A DNA stretch of 64,000 nucleotides, taken from Phytophthora sp. 'mugwort' (taxonomy: Eukaryota > Oomycota > Peronosporomycetes > Peronosporales > Peronosporaceae). Below the pieces are notes generated by a model. It was not told the origin of the DNA, did not search any database, and worked only from the letters and a program-made list of their open reading frames with translations. The stretch's first letter is position 1. Each line of letters opens with the position of its first letter. The DNA is taken from assembly GCA_033558025.1 (NCBI GenBank), contig JAUCEF010000006.1:2728001-2792000 (forward strand), given 5' to 3'. This document shows, in pieces, positions 12,050-23,632 of this stretch. The position numbers and the translations under genes were made by a program.

Positions 12050-13110
12050 GTCGATCAGAGCAGCAGAGACACCACGGACTACAGCTACTGATGGTGAAAA
12101 ACGTTCGTGTAGACAAGGCGCAAGTACTGCAAGCGAGGAAATTGTGTTCGACAGGGCTATTGGCCATACAGAAGAATTGGCCGCCGCCGAGAATTATCTC
12201 GTAACCATTCTTACCCGTTGGGAACGCTCGAAAATCCGGCACCAACCCAAGAAGCGACCGGGGTCTTGGCATGTGCCGCGTTCTCGCAAGCGCCGTAACC
12301 AAGCGAAATGTGGCACCACACGAAGCGGAAGGGAGATCTACCACGCACATACCTTCAAGGCCCAGAAGGCTAAGCAGCTACTGCGGTTGCCGAGGGTGAA
12401 AGATCGCCTCGTGCCCTCCGTGCTCGCAGGCCGCGGTTCGAGAAGGTCAGGGTGCCCAGCGCTAGTGATGAGTGGCCAGCGGACGTGAAGTACACCACGG
12501 AGTGCGTCATACCGGAGGCAATTTCATTTCCAGACATTGGGTGAGGGCGAACCTTGCGGTTGAGTTGGAAATTGCTTCATGGACACATGCAGCAATGCAG
12601 CGATGGCAATATATTGTACACCCGATTTGTTGCGGGCTGGAGGCAGTCTGCACTAACGCTCCCCGTTCTCTTTCGACCCTGAAATTGTTTGACACCCACC
12701 GGGTTGGACTAGGATTTTTTACGACGACCTTCTTGAATGTCGAAGACGTCTTGGGTGAGTACGCCGGTAAATTGTGCAAGTACGACGCTGCCGTAGAAGG
12801 ACAGCCGGATCAGACAGTGAAGCAGAACAGTGGATACACCATGCTTCTCCACGCAAAATCGATTCGTAGGAAGTTTGTTTACATCGAAGCTCTCGAATTT
12901 GGATTCATGACACGATTCATGAGCCACTCATGTACACCGAATGTCTCTTTTGTGGAAATGCAGAATGGTACTAACGTGAAAGTGCTGGCTATCATGACCA
13001 AGGATCTCAAGGCAGGAACACAGCTCACCGTCGACTATGGCGATGATATTTGGTTTAAGTGTGCCTGCGATGACTGCTGGGAGGGATCTGAAGATGGTTC
13101 ACAAGCGTGA
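12050..13110 (+). pseudogene. SET-domain gene, 5'-truncated copy in left arm
   Basis: Left-arm copy of a SET-domain protein-lysine methyltransferase-like gene. The SET core spans about 12660-13090: GLGFFTTTFLNVEDVLGEY at the start, RFMSHSCTPNVSF (the NHSCxPN cofactor/knot motif) and LTVDYGDDIW, then a post-SET-like CACDDC. A pre-SET-like CCGLEAVCTNAPRS precedes it. The N-terminal part breaks off at the outer edge of the repeat; the right-arm copy continues about 830 bp further. The frame changes near 12430 and again in the pre-SET region near 12610-12640, and a possible intron starts GTGAGG at about 12540 and ends GCAG near 12590. The breaks shared with the right copy indicate decay before duplication. 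Confidence 0.8.
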
Positions 13111-13349
13111 CTTAGAAATCCTCTAACGCACCGTAGGATATATCGTTCTGGACGAGAATATAAGTCGAGTAACTGAAGGATAAGAACGTATGTAGCTCCT
13201 GGAAGGTCTTAAAGTTTTTTTTTCAATATTCAGCGATAGGGTGGTGCATGATTCCTCACTTGAGTAGGCTACTACAAGACCGTACGTACACCGTGCGCTA
13301 TCCAGATGCAACGCTGATGATCGCTACTCTGTGTTGGATCACTCAAAAC

Positions 13350-15390
13350 TCAGCGCAGCACCAACAAAGGCGGACGCCCTCCCTCATTCCCTGCTTTTGC
13401 TGGCGCGCGCTTGCGCTTCTTGCGAGTGACAAGGATCTCCCTGCCACTGCTGTCCAAATGTTCCGTGACTCTCAGTGCGAACAAAACGTGCACGCAAACC
13501 CCAAACGCGAAGAAGTAATTGCAGGGACACCACTTGTTGTCGACGTCAACCGGCCAGCCTCCCCACGGTTGACCCTGAACCTCCATCCGTGCGTAATTGG
13601 CCCCCACCTAGGCGGAGACTGCAATCCCCTCTTCCGTCCGCTTATTAGGCGCTACGATAAGTCGCTTCGAAAGAAGACACGCTACAGGTACGATAGTGGG
13701 GCCTCCAGCATCCGCATTTTGAGCCGGTTCGTTATTCCAGAGGCCTAGTAATTTTCCTCGCGTCAGCTCACCGACGCGTCATATGAGGGTTGCCGTGGGG
13801 ACGGCAGCAGAACGGAACTCGCGGGTATTACCAGACTGGTTCTCGCAGCAGTCGCTAAGCTCACGCAATAAAGTGCCCATTTCCAAGCGGCGTCTCAGCG
13901 TGTAATCTCTCTTTAGCAGCGCGTTGAAAGTTTCGGCAGGGTTTTTCGTTGATGCGAAACCGCAGGGGATTGGATACACCTGCCACGTGCTTAACCTCCC
14001 AAACAGCCACTGCGTACTCATATACTGGGTAAAATCTACGAGAAACGGATGAGCCGACCATTTCTGCAAAACGTAGTCACGCATCCGGAAAAACTCCAAT
14101 TCGGTTCTCGCAAAGTGCATATCGTACATGTCATGAACAATGGTAGCGGCCACGACCCAGGGAAAGCTCTTAATCGCCTTCTGCACCTTCTCCATGACGT
14201 GAAAGAAACACATCAACGACCTAAATCGAGGGTTGCCCCCAAAAACAGATCGGAGCGCGTTAAATTGAGCTTGGTCTGCGTCGGCCATCGCGTACTGAAC
14301 AACGAGATGCTTGCGCGCGATCCAAAAAATATTACAAACGTTGAAGAGCCAGCAAGGCTGCTTCAATGACAGTTTGCGCCTCTTGGGAGATAACGAATAG
14401 CGCCACCACATGAAATTCTCTGGAGCGATCAGAGATACCTACGACGAGCGCAAGATACTTTCGATAGTTCATCTTGTAAGTCACGTCGACGTGAAGGATA
14501 AAAGACTCCGGTGGTAGCATCATCCGCAGTATTAGCGCCTTCGTCGTAAGCGCTACGATAAATGGCCTCTCGTCCGAGCCGTTTCCAACTACCGGGATTG
14601 CCCTCGGGATCTAATCCCCAACCAAACGTGAAGGGTTCCGCCATTGCTTCGGTTCCAGTGAATGTCCTCGCATGGATCCACTCCCTCAGTGCCTCTACAC
14701 GATCATGGTTCTCAAGGTAGGTGCGAGAATAGTGGTGCACGAAGTTCTGGACGACTTTCAAATCAGGCAGATCCGCCAGGGGGAGGAAAACTTGCGGGCT
14801 AGCGCGTGCCGAATGCGCATCGGTCGGTGATGATGCTCCGCGATTTCCCTGCATTGCTTTTGCGTTTCCGTTAACTTCTTGCGCTTCGGCGAGTCTGCCT
14901 CCGAGGTGTGCTGGCCAAACTCGTAAATGGACACGAGGTTTGTTTCGAGACAGGTAATCATTCGTCCGCCAAGCGCACTTGAACTCGCTGGCATCGTGGC
15001 AGGCGCCTGAGCTGCAATCTAGGGGTCTGTAGCGCGTCTTGTGGGGCTCCGCGATGCATCAGTACATTTCGACGTATTGCCCTTGGCGATGTCGAACGAC
15101 TTCAGCATCTCGAGCACGGCATCTGCAGCGTCGGCATCGACAGCGAGGGCTGTCTCCCGCCAGGGGATCCGCTTGGGCATGAGGGATTTCGGGTCTTAGC
15201 CACTCCAGCCTCGGTGGAGCCACCGATCCGCAGGTAGTCTTGCTGGTTTCGAAAAGCTTTTGACCACCAACGCGCGGCCAGCGGCCAGTTGAGACACGTT
15301 TGGTGAACGACCGGTGATTGGCCGACGGATACCTATCCACCACTTGCCCGTGCACACACCAGAAAGCGTCCACTTGGTCAAAGCCGCCAC
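13350..15390 (-). pseudogene. MULE transposase relic in left arm
   Basis: Mirror copy of the right-arm transposase (16728-18768). It carries the same frameshifts and the same domains: N-terminal HTSEADSPKRKK block, MULE DDE core and SWIM zinc finger. One visible difference is Lys for Asn just before the NPAETF motif of the third catalytic block. It is convergent with the truncated SET gene, whose end is about 240 bp away. Confidence 0.85.
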
Positions 15391-15492
15391 GGCGAAGGGT
15401 GCTAGCAGCGGCGCTGCTGTGATGACACATTTCTAAGGTGCCACAGCAGACGTTATGTCCGGACGCAGCACGGGAGGTGACCGTGAGGCGTT

Positions 15493-16625
15493 CTCCAGTC
15501 AGAGTTCATCTGGTTCTCCGTCTCTATATGGCGGTTATCTCTCACAATCACGCGAGGATTCGGATGGGCCCTATTATTGCAATTTGGCCTTCAGAGCACA
15601 GTATCTCGCACGCGATTGAAGTCGCCAGTAGTGACGTAGCTCGTCGTCCATGACTGGCGAGTCCGGCAGCTTTCGAGGTTGATGAAGCTGCGTTGAGCCC
15701 CCGTCGGTCTCAAGCAGCATCGAAGACGCCCCTTTCGCAGACGACGACGCTGTGCTCCTCGACGCCGGAGTCCCAGACACCCATGGTGCCCATCAGGACA
15801 CCCAACCCACAGACCACGCCACCCGCCTCGTGGTCACCCATGTCTAAGGTCTCAACAGTGCTGGCTGGGCCGCCCACTTCACGTCCGACACCGATTAGGG
15901 CGATGCGTATCAATACTCCACGTACACCTGATGGCGAAATCCCATTGTGGTTTGCAGAAGCTTACGAGCCCGACGGGTACGATTCCGCAGCGTTGAAGCT
16001 AGTGGATGGCGTAGCACCGCCTGGTTCTCTCTGGTCACCACTGAAGCAGCCCCATATGTTAACCGAGTGATTCCCTCAGCAATGATGGTGGGGACGCGGT
16101 GTTCGTCGAAGAATGGATCCCGGGGGAGTGGCCAAGTGAGGTGGTACTTCTGCGCGAACAATATAATACCAATCGGTGGAGATTTCCCAATGTCAGCGTG
16201 GAGATTCGCGACGGCACTGGTTGTGGATGCAAAAGGTTCGCTGTAACGCAGCAATGTGTTTGAACGCGAAAGAGAATTGCTTCTGTAGCGATCGGAACTG
16301 CTCGTTTGGAGGCACGTGTGGCAACGCGCTTCGGGATCATTCGGCGCTCGTTATCGCTTGCAGTCCGCGAACAGGTATGCGAGGCTTGATCGCTGGGGTG
16401 AGCATTGCAGCCGGAGGGGTAATCGGCCAGTATATCGGCATGATCAACCTGTTTGGCCCTCCGTGTCGCAACGGGCTAGTGAACGATGGCTTCAGGATGT
16501 ATCTGAAGACGCGCACCACCGGCAACAAGAATGCTGGTATTGACGCGCTGAAGGCTGGTGGTAAGCTGCGACAGATGAATCATGCGTGGAATCCTATATC
16601 CCATTTTCACGAGGTGCAGACGAGA
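15493..16625. other. unique spacer of the inverted repeat
   Basis: The 1133-bp non-repeated centre between the arms. Its left half holds a Pro/Thr-rich open stretch (15693-16070, +) that I cannot assign, possibly the N-terminal part of the SET relic that follows. No TIR or target-site duplication was found at either junction with the arms. Confidence 0.6.
16080..16625 (+). pseudogene. second, diverged SET-domain gene, cut at the arm junction
   Basis: A different SET-domain relic lies in the spacer. It shows a pre-SET/AWS-like cysteine cluster (NCFCSDRNCSFGGTCGN, about 16270-16325), the SET opening GMRGLIAGVSIAAGGVIGQY (about 16378-16437), and a weakened NHSC motif reading LRQMNHAWNP near 16567-16600. 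It is clearly related to the arm-borne SET genes but far more diverged. The sequence switches to right-arm sequence at 16626, in the middle of the SET fold, so the C-terminal half with the expected catalytic-site Tyr motif is missing. Upstream preSET-like sequence near 16090-16240 is in a different frame. Confidence 0.7.
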
Positions 16626-19600
16626 AACGCCTCACGGTCACCTCCCGTGCTGCGTCCGGACATAACGTCTGCTGTGGCACCTTAGAAATGTGTCATCACA
16701 GCAGCGCCGCTGCTAGCACCCTTCGCCGTGGCGGCTTTGACCAAGTGGACGCTTTCTGGTGTGTGCACGGGCAAGTGGTGGATAGGTATCCGTCGGCCAA
16801 TCACCGGTCGTTCACCAAACGTGTCTCAACTGGCCGCTGGCCGCGCGTTGGTGGTCAAAAGCTTTTCGAAACCAGCAAGACTACCTGCGGATCGGTGGCT
16901 CCACCGAGGCTGGAGTGGCTAAGACCCGAAATCCCTCATGCCCAAGTGGATCCCCTGGCGGGAGACAGCCCTCGCTGTCGATGCCGACGCTGCAGATGCC
17001 GTGCTCGAGATGCTGAAGTCGTTCGACATCGCCAAGGGCAATACGTCGAAATGTACTGATGCATCGCGGAGCCCCACAAGACGCGCTACAGACCCCTAGA
17101 TTGCAGCTCAGGCGCCTGCCACGATGCCAGCGAGTTCAAGTGCGCTTGGCGGACGAATGATTACCTGTCTCGAAACAAACCTCGTGTCCATTTACGAGTT
17201 TGGCCAACACACCTCGGAGGCAGACTCGCCGAAGCGCAAGAAGTTAACGGAAACGCAAAAGCAATGCAGGGAAATCGCGGAGCATCATCACCGACCGATG
17301 CGCATTCGGCACGCGCTAGCCCGCAAGTTTTCCTCCCCCTGGCGGATCTGCCTGATTTGAAAGTCGTCCAGAACTTCGTGCACCACTATTCTCGCACCTA
17401 CCTTGAGAACCATGATCGTGTAGAGGCACTGAGGGAGTGGATCCATGCGAGGACATTCACTGGAACCGAAGCAATGGCGGAACCCTTCACGTTTGGTTGG
17501 GGATTAGATCCCGAGGGCAATCCCGGTAGTTGGAAACGGCTCGGACGAGAGGCCATTTATCGTAGCGCTTACGACGAAGGCGCTAATACTGCGGATGATG
17601 CTACCACCGGAGTCTTTTATCCTTCACGTCGACGTGACTTACAAGATGAACTATCGAAAGTATCTTGCGCTCGTCGTAGGTATCTCTGATCGCTCCAGAG
17701 AATTTCATGTGGTGGCGCTATTCGTTATCTCCCAAGAGGCGCAAACTGTCATTGAAGCAGCCTTGCTGGCTCTTCAACGTTTGTAATATTTTTTGGATCG
17801 CGCGCAAGCATCTCGTTGTTCAGTACGCGATGGCCGACGCAGACCAAGCTCAGTTTAACGCGCTCCGATCTGTTTTTGGGGGCAACCCTCGATTTAGGTC
17901 GTTGATGTGTTTCTTTCACGTCATGGAGAAGGTGCAGAAGGCGATTAAGAGCTTTCCCTGGGTCGTGGCCGCTACCATTGTTCATGACATGTACGATATG
18001 CACTTTGCGAGAACCGAATTGGAGTTTTTCCGGATGCGTGACTACGTTTTGCAGAAATGGTCGGCTCATCCGTTTCTCGTAGATTTTACCCAGTATATGA
18101 GTACGCAGTGGCTGTTTGGGAGGTTAAGCACGTGGCAGGTGTATCCAATCCCCTGCGGTTTCGCATCAACGAATAACCCTGCCGAAACTTTCAACGCGCT
18201 GCTAAAGAGAGATTACACGCTGAGACGCCGCTTGGAAATGGGCACTTTATTGCGTGAGCTTAGCGACTGCTGCGAGAACCAGTCTGGTAATACCCGCGAG
18301 TTCCGTTCTGCTGCCGTCCCCACGGCAACCCTCATATGACGCGTCGGTGAGCTGACGCGAGGAAAATTATTAGGCCTCTGGAATAACGAACCGGCTCAAA
18401 ATGCGGATGCTGGAGGCCCCACTATCGTACCTGTAGCGTGTCTTCTTTCGAAGCGACTTATCGTAGCGCCTAATAAGCGGACGGAAGAGGGGATTGCAGT
18501 CTCCGCCTAGGTGGGGGCCAATTACGCACGGATGGAGGTTCAGGGTCAACCGTGGGGAGGCTGGCCGGTTGACGTCGACAACAAGTGGTGTCCCTGCAAT
18601 TACTTCTTCGCGTTTGGGGTTTGCGTGCACGTTTTGTTCGCACTGAGAGTCACGGAACATTTGGACAGCAGTGGCAGGGAGATCCTTGTCACTCGCAAGA
18701 AGCGCAAGCGCGCGCCAGCAAAAGCAGGGAATGAGGGAGGGCGTCCGCCTTTGTTGGTGCTGCGCTGAGTTTTGAGTGATCCAACACAGAGTAGCGATCA
18801 TCAGCGTTGCATCTGGATAGCGCACGGTGTACGTACGGTCTTGTAGTAGCCTACTCAAGTGAGGAATCATGCACCACCCTATCGCTGAATATTGAAAAAA
18901 AAACTTTAAGACCTTCCAGGAGCTACATACGTTCTTATCCTTCAGTTACTCGACTTATATTCTCGTCCAGAACGATATATCCTACGGTGCGTTAGAGGAT
19001 TTCTAAGTCACGCTTGTGAACCATCTTCAGATCCCTCCCAGCAGTCATCGCAGGCACACTTAAACCAAATATCATCGCCATAGTCGACGGTGAGCTGTGT
19101 TCCTGCCTTGAGATCCTTGGTCATGATAGCCAGCACTTTCACGTTAGTACCATTCTGCATTTCCACAAAAGAGACATTCGGTGTACATGAGTGGCTCATG
19201 AATCGTGTCATGAATCCAAATTCGAGAGCTTCGATGTAAACAAACTTCCTACGAATCGATTTTGCGTGGAGAAGCATGGTGTATCCACTGTTCTGCTTCA
19301 CTGTCTGATCCGGCTGTCCTTCTACGGCAGCGTCGTACTTGCACAATTTACCGGCGTACTCACCCAAGACGTCTTCGACATTCAAGAAGGTCGTCGTAAA
19401 AAATCCTAGTCCAACCCGGTGGGTGTCAAACAATTTCAGGGTCGAAAGAGAACGGGGAGCGTTAGTGCAGACTGCCTCCAGCCCGCAACAAATCGGGTGT
19501 ACAATATATTGCCATCGCTGCATTGCTGCATGTGTCCATGAAGCAATTTCCAACTCAACCGCAAGGTTCGCCCTCACCCAATGTCTGGAAATGAAATTGC

Positions 19601-20077
19601 CTCCGGTATGACGCACTCCGTGGTGTACTTCACGTCCGCTGGCCACTCATCACTAGCGCTGGGCACCCTGACCTTCTCGAACCGCGGCCTGCGAGCACGG
19701 AGGGCACGGAGGGCACGAGGCGATCTTTCACCCTCGGCAACCGCAGTAGCTGCTTAGCCTTCTGGGCTTTGAAGGTATGTGCGTGGTAGATCTCCCTTCC
19801 GCTTCGTGTGGTGCCACATTTCGCTTGGTTACGGCGCTTGCGAGAACGCGGCACATGCCAAGACCCCGGTCGCTTCTTGGGTTGGTGCCGGATTTTCGAG
19901 CGTTCCCAACGGGTAAGAATGGTTACGAGATAATTCTCGGCGGCGGCCAATTCTTCTGTATGGCCAATAGCCCCGTCGAACATAATTTCCTCGCTTGCAG
20001 TACTTGCGCCTTGTCTACACGAGCGTTTTTCACCATCAGTATCTGGAATCCGTGGTGTCTCTGCTGCGCTGATCGAC
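16626..20077. repeat. right arm of 3.4-kb inverted repeat
   Basis: Reverse-complement partner of 12050-15492. It includes a 9-bp tandem duplication (GCACGGAGG unit near 19695-19715) absent from the left arm, plus scattered substitutions that become frequent at the outer end (about 20030-20077). Sequence beyond 20077 continues the SET gene, so this arm looks like the donor and the left arm like the truncated copy. Confidence 0.93.
16728..18768 (+). pseudogene. Mutator-like (MULE) transposase relic with SWIM finger
   Basis: A MULE transposase split over frames. In order: a basic HTSEADSPKRKK block (about 17204-17240); a helical region ending PFTFGWGLDP (about 17480-17510); the first catalytic Asp in HVDVTYKMN (about 17625-17650); the second in MADADQAQFNAL followed by the MCFFHVM Cys/His motif (about 17830-17925); the third acidic residue in NNPAETFNALLKRDYT (about 18172-18220); then a SWIM zinc finger, CPC..CVH, at about 18591-18635, and a basic tail. 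Frame changes are needed near 17330, 17590 and 17786, and a stop lies at 18339. No introns explain them, so it is dead. MULE transposases cut and reinsert elements with long terminal inverted repeats. Confidence 0.88.
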
Positions 20078-20910
20078 GGAGAGGATACCTCGTAGTCGGG
20101 GAGATTCTCGACGACATTTGCCAACCTCTGCGTCGGCCTGTACGTCAAATCCTCACGTACAGGGGGGTTGCATGGCCCCTGCGATCGTTGTTCGCTATCT
20201 GGTGCTGCCATGCTTGGCATATTATCCGCGCTGGGAGGTGGCGAAGGTTCGATACTGTCGCATGCTTCGTCAACATCGTCCGAAAACTCATTCATCGACC
20301 GGCTTTCAATATCCTCGCTTGGATCAGTTGAGAGTATCTCACACGAGACTTTTTTTGAGCCGCGAGAAGGTGCTGTTGTCCTCAACTTCGATCCTCTGGG
20401 CGGCGGCGAAGCATCAACACTGCGTCGTAACTTCTCCATGTCAATTTCTGACCTCTGCGAACCGGTGCTCCCCGTTTCCTCGCGTGCGCTGCGAACCTGA
20501 CGCTCGAAGTCTCGACGCGCTGGTTTAGTCGCACCCCGAACGGCTACATTGAAGAGACTGGCCCGCGTGGGTGCCGCACAGGTATCCGCTATCAGGCAGA
20601 ATGTCCTCAGCTTCCGCCACTTGGCGAATTCGTCCTTAAACCGATTGCCGAATCGATCGACACGGCGCCTTAACATCGTATGGAGTGGTATCAGTTCCCC
20701 GGTGTCGATAACGACCGGATAAGGCTCGTCCGTAGTGTCGATGACGCGCAGAATGACTGAGACGCGAAGTCCTCGAGGATCACCACAGACGAATGCCATC
20801 GAGTAATACTCGATCGTGTCGCCCGCGTGAAGACTTTCCGGTGGGAGCTCAGACGCGCTAAGCCCTGGCATCCTGCTTCTGCGAGTGCTGGGTGGTGCGC
20901 GGCTGGCCAC
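19008..20910 (-). pseudogene. SET-domain gene, longer copy (right arm and beyond)
   Basis: Minus-strand SET-domain gene with its N-terminal part preserved. A 426-codon frame starts at ATG 20910 and runs to 19630: a folded-looking N-terminal region, a long Ser/Pro/acidic linker, and a Lys/Arg-rich block. The SET core follows in another frame (19646-19008), with GLGFFTTTFLNVEDVLGEY, RFMSHSCTPN, LTVDYGDD and CACDDC. Two frame changes plus a possible 50-60 bp intron separate the parts, so it is probably inactive as sequenced. It is convergent with the MULE transposase, about 240 bp apart, the arrangement expected of an accessory gene inside a MULE. SET domains methylate lysine, often in histones; the target here is unknown. 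Confidence 0.78.
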
Positions 20911-23632
20911 GGTTCAAGGCTACGAGAAGGATCGTGGTGTGTCGGCCCAGTGTCAGGCGTTGGGTGCACCACTCCTTTTACATTCACGTAACACTAGGAA
21001 CACCTTGACCGGGCATACAGCACATCTCCCCCGGCTTCTGAACTCTGCCTTTTTCTACCAAGCGCACCAGTGCTTGGCTAGCCAGGACAGCTTTTTCGCA
21101 CTGTCTCTGCGTTTATGTAGTGCAGGTTGTGTGTTGATCGGATTTGTACGTGTGAAAGCTATGTTTCCTCCTCTGACTGGCAGGAAGCGGAGAAGCAAAC
21201 TCGAACCGCGATAGCGACTGGACTTGCATTGTAGCGGCTTCAATAAACAAGGGGTGAGAAACCACGATCCCCGACCGGAGTCGATAGCATCGGCGATCTT
21301 CGTCTTCGACTGACTTCGCTTTCTTCGTAGTTGTCCCGTCTGAGGCGTCTTGAGAATTCCACAGGCGCTTCCGCGCATATTTGGTTGCTGCCATCTCACC
21401 TGGTCCAGATACATAAAGTAATTAGATCAGCTACGAGACCTCCCACCCGAAGACGGCTTACGCTGAAACAATACCTCTTGGATCGCTTGTACGAAGCGAT
21501 GATACGCAGCTCGCGAGGCCTCCAAAGCGAGCTCTTGATTCTTCTGACCAGAGACAAACCTGCACATAGATCGCATTGACAGGATTAGATATCCATACCA
21601 GATAGACACGCCACAGTGCAGGCGACAAAACCACCGTTGTTGGTCTCCAGCGCGGCGAGGTTCGGCAAGCGAGGTGCGGTAGATCCGTGGCTTCAACTGC
21701 GGGTGTTCGGCGACGCACAAACAGATTAACAGATTAGCCAAGCAAAAACGGGTCGAATGCACCATGCAGAAGAGAGCTCGCCCGACTCTTCTCGGGATGG
21801 CAACGCCACCGGAATCCACCTCTCCGGTAGCCAGCGGGTCTTGAAATGATGCTCTGAATCGGAGGAATCTTACATGCGCGCGCAAAAGCAGCCTTTAAAG
21901 ATCGATCAAACTTCAATTCAAACGGATTTCAATATAAGAAAAGTATTTGTACCCATAGTAAGGCCTAGTCACTTTTAATGCGGTTGCAAGTTGAGGGGCG
22001 TATAAAAGCTACAAAACTAATTGTTTAGTCCGACCACTTTTTGGTGGGACCAAACAATTCAAGTTTAATCAACACGTTTAATGCACCCATTAATGCCCCT
22101 AACCCTAGTGATTAAACTTTTTATAATGGCTTTGGAAGGCACCTATTGGACGGTTTTATTTCTGTTCTAGATATTGTGAATCTTCAGCAGTGGGTTGAAT
22201 CGACCAAAACAAGTTTGGGAATCAGCCAAACCCATTAAATATGGTACGGAAAGGTTTCGCCTAACTCCGATTACGTACTAGTGGTGACTATTGTTGACTC
22301 AAGTGCGTTTGTGCTTTCGGTCGATTTGCAGATCGATTTGGGCGCATCGATTCAATCGACCACGGAAACTTCGACTAAGGTAGAACGCACAATATCATTT
22401 CATCCAATCAAATCCTGCTTTTGTCAGTGCCGAGTCTTTTGTCGGGTGCAACACACATATCGACGGAAGATATGGCCTGTGGACAGAAATGCCATCCCAT
22501 GCAAAATCTCAGTACAAGCGCAGACTACAAAGGACGTTGGTTATGGCCTATCATCGTGACTGGTTATTAATTCTCTTTGTTTTGACAAATAGGCGCCAAT
22601 CAAAATTGACCTCCTTCACATATCAAAATTATTTATAGCTCGGCTTGTAAGGGCTATGACAAACTGTTTTATTGTAGTCAATCTCGGAGACAGTCGCACA
22701 GGTGCTAGCTAAATCGGGTCATTCGTTATCATGCAGTCGTACACAATACAAGTAACGTTCCAAATATTTAGTATTCTTTCACAGTAATATTGCACCTAAA
22801 CTTAAAAATCGTACCGTTCGGATATTTTGAAATATCATTTATCTCTATTATTTTGTTCGCTACTGCCTTCAAAATGAAAAGGATAAGCTGCTTTTTTACC
22901 GGCAACAGATTTAATGTCTGTTGACAATTAGAAACATGGTGCTAAAACAATGATGAACAACAATTCTGACCATGTGCAGCATTACATACTGCACTCAAAA
23001 TACAAGATAAATTAGAAACCTTTACTTCGACGCATAAAAAAAAAAGGGTCGTCCGACTGTGATTGGTTAAAATACTTTCCATAGTGAACGATTGGGAAGA
23101 TGACAAGAGTGGTATAGGTCGTACAGGTTATATCTTCCGTCGATATGTGTACTTACTGCTACCAGCGTTTTACAGTAGTCGTTGTCTGTAACGCCCTCTA
23201 GAAATGCATTGACGAAGGGGTACATGGATGGGCCTTCCAGCGCGCCAGCATCCCACCAGGGTGTACATAAAAAAGGTTGTGCTGTTTGTGGGCTGTATGA
23301 TACATTTACCTATCCGGAGAATCCTCCCAGGATGACCTGAGAGGACCCTTAATGACTTGTGCGTTTTGTGGTGATATTCGACGCCGAAATGCATCTATTA
23401 AATGGGCAATGGTAAGGATACATAGAGCAGAGCCGCATCAATGCGGATGGCATGAAACGCCAACGACCTTAGCAAAGGGATGTACCGTTATTGAAAGACA
23501 GCCTTAAGCACGCACGCACGCGTATCTTTCACATGAATATACGACGCAGCACTGCCATTTCAGCGATCAAGCATACAAGTCTAAGCTCACATTTCCTTTT
23601 AAGACTTTAGCAGTCGTCTCTCCACTCACAGG
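20911..23632. other. intergenic, partly AT-rich
   Basis: No gene is identified. A minus-strand ATG at 21394 opens 93 codons with a Lys/Arg-rich start (AATKYARKRLW), which could be a host or element fragment; support is weak. From about 21900 to 23160 the sequence is AT-rich with no coding look. Confidence 0.3.

Larger units (their letters stand above)
12050..15492. repeat. left arm of 3.4-kb inverted repeat
   Basis: This segment is the near-perfect reverse complement of 16626-20077. Paired coordinates sum to 32118 over most of the arm (and to 32127 outside one 9-bp indel), so alignment is colinear. The inner end is sharp (15492 pairs with 16626); the outer end fades over a few tens of bases near 12050-12110. 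It contains a truncated SET-domain gene reading inwards and a MULE transposase relic reading towards it. Protein-visible differences between arms are few (for example K/N beside the NPAETF motif). Confidence 0.93.

Noticed and set aside
16728..18768. Transposase as an intact gene with introns
   Set aside because: Frame changes at about 17330, 17590 and 17786 have no matching GT..AG pairs and break within conserved blocks.
12050..20077. Palindrome as a pure assembly fold-back artefact
   Set aside because: The arms differ by a 9-bp duplication and several substitutions and have a long unique centre; a simple artefact would give identical arms. Not excluded fully without reads.
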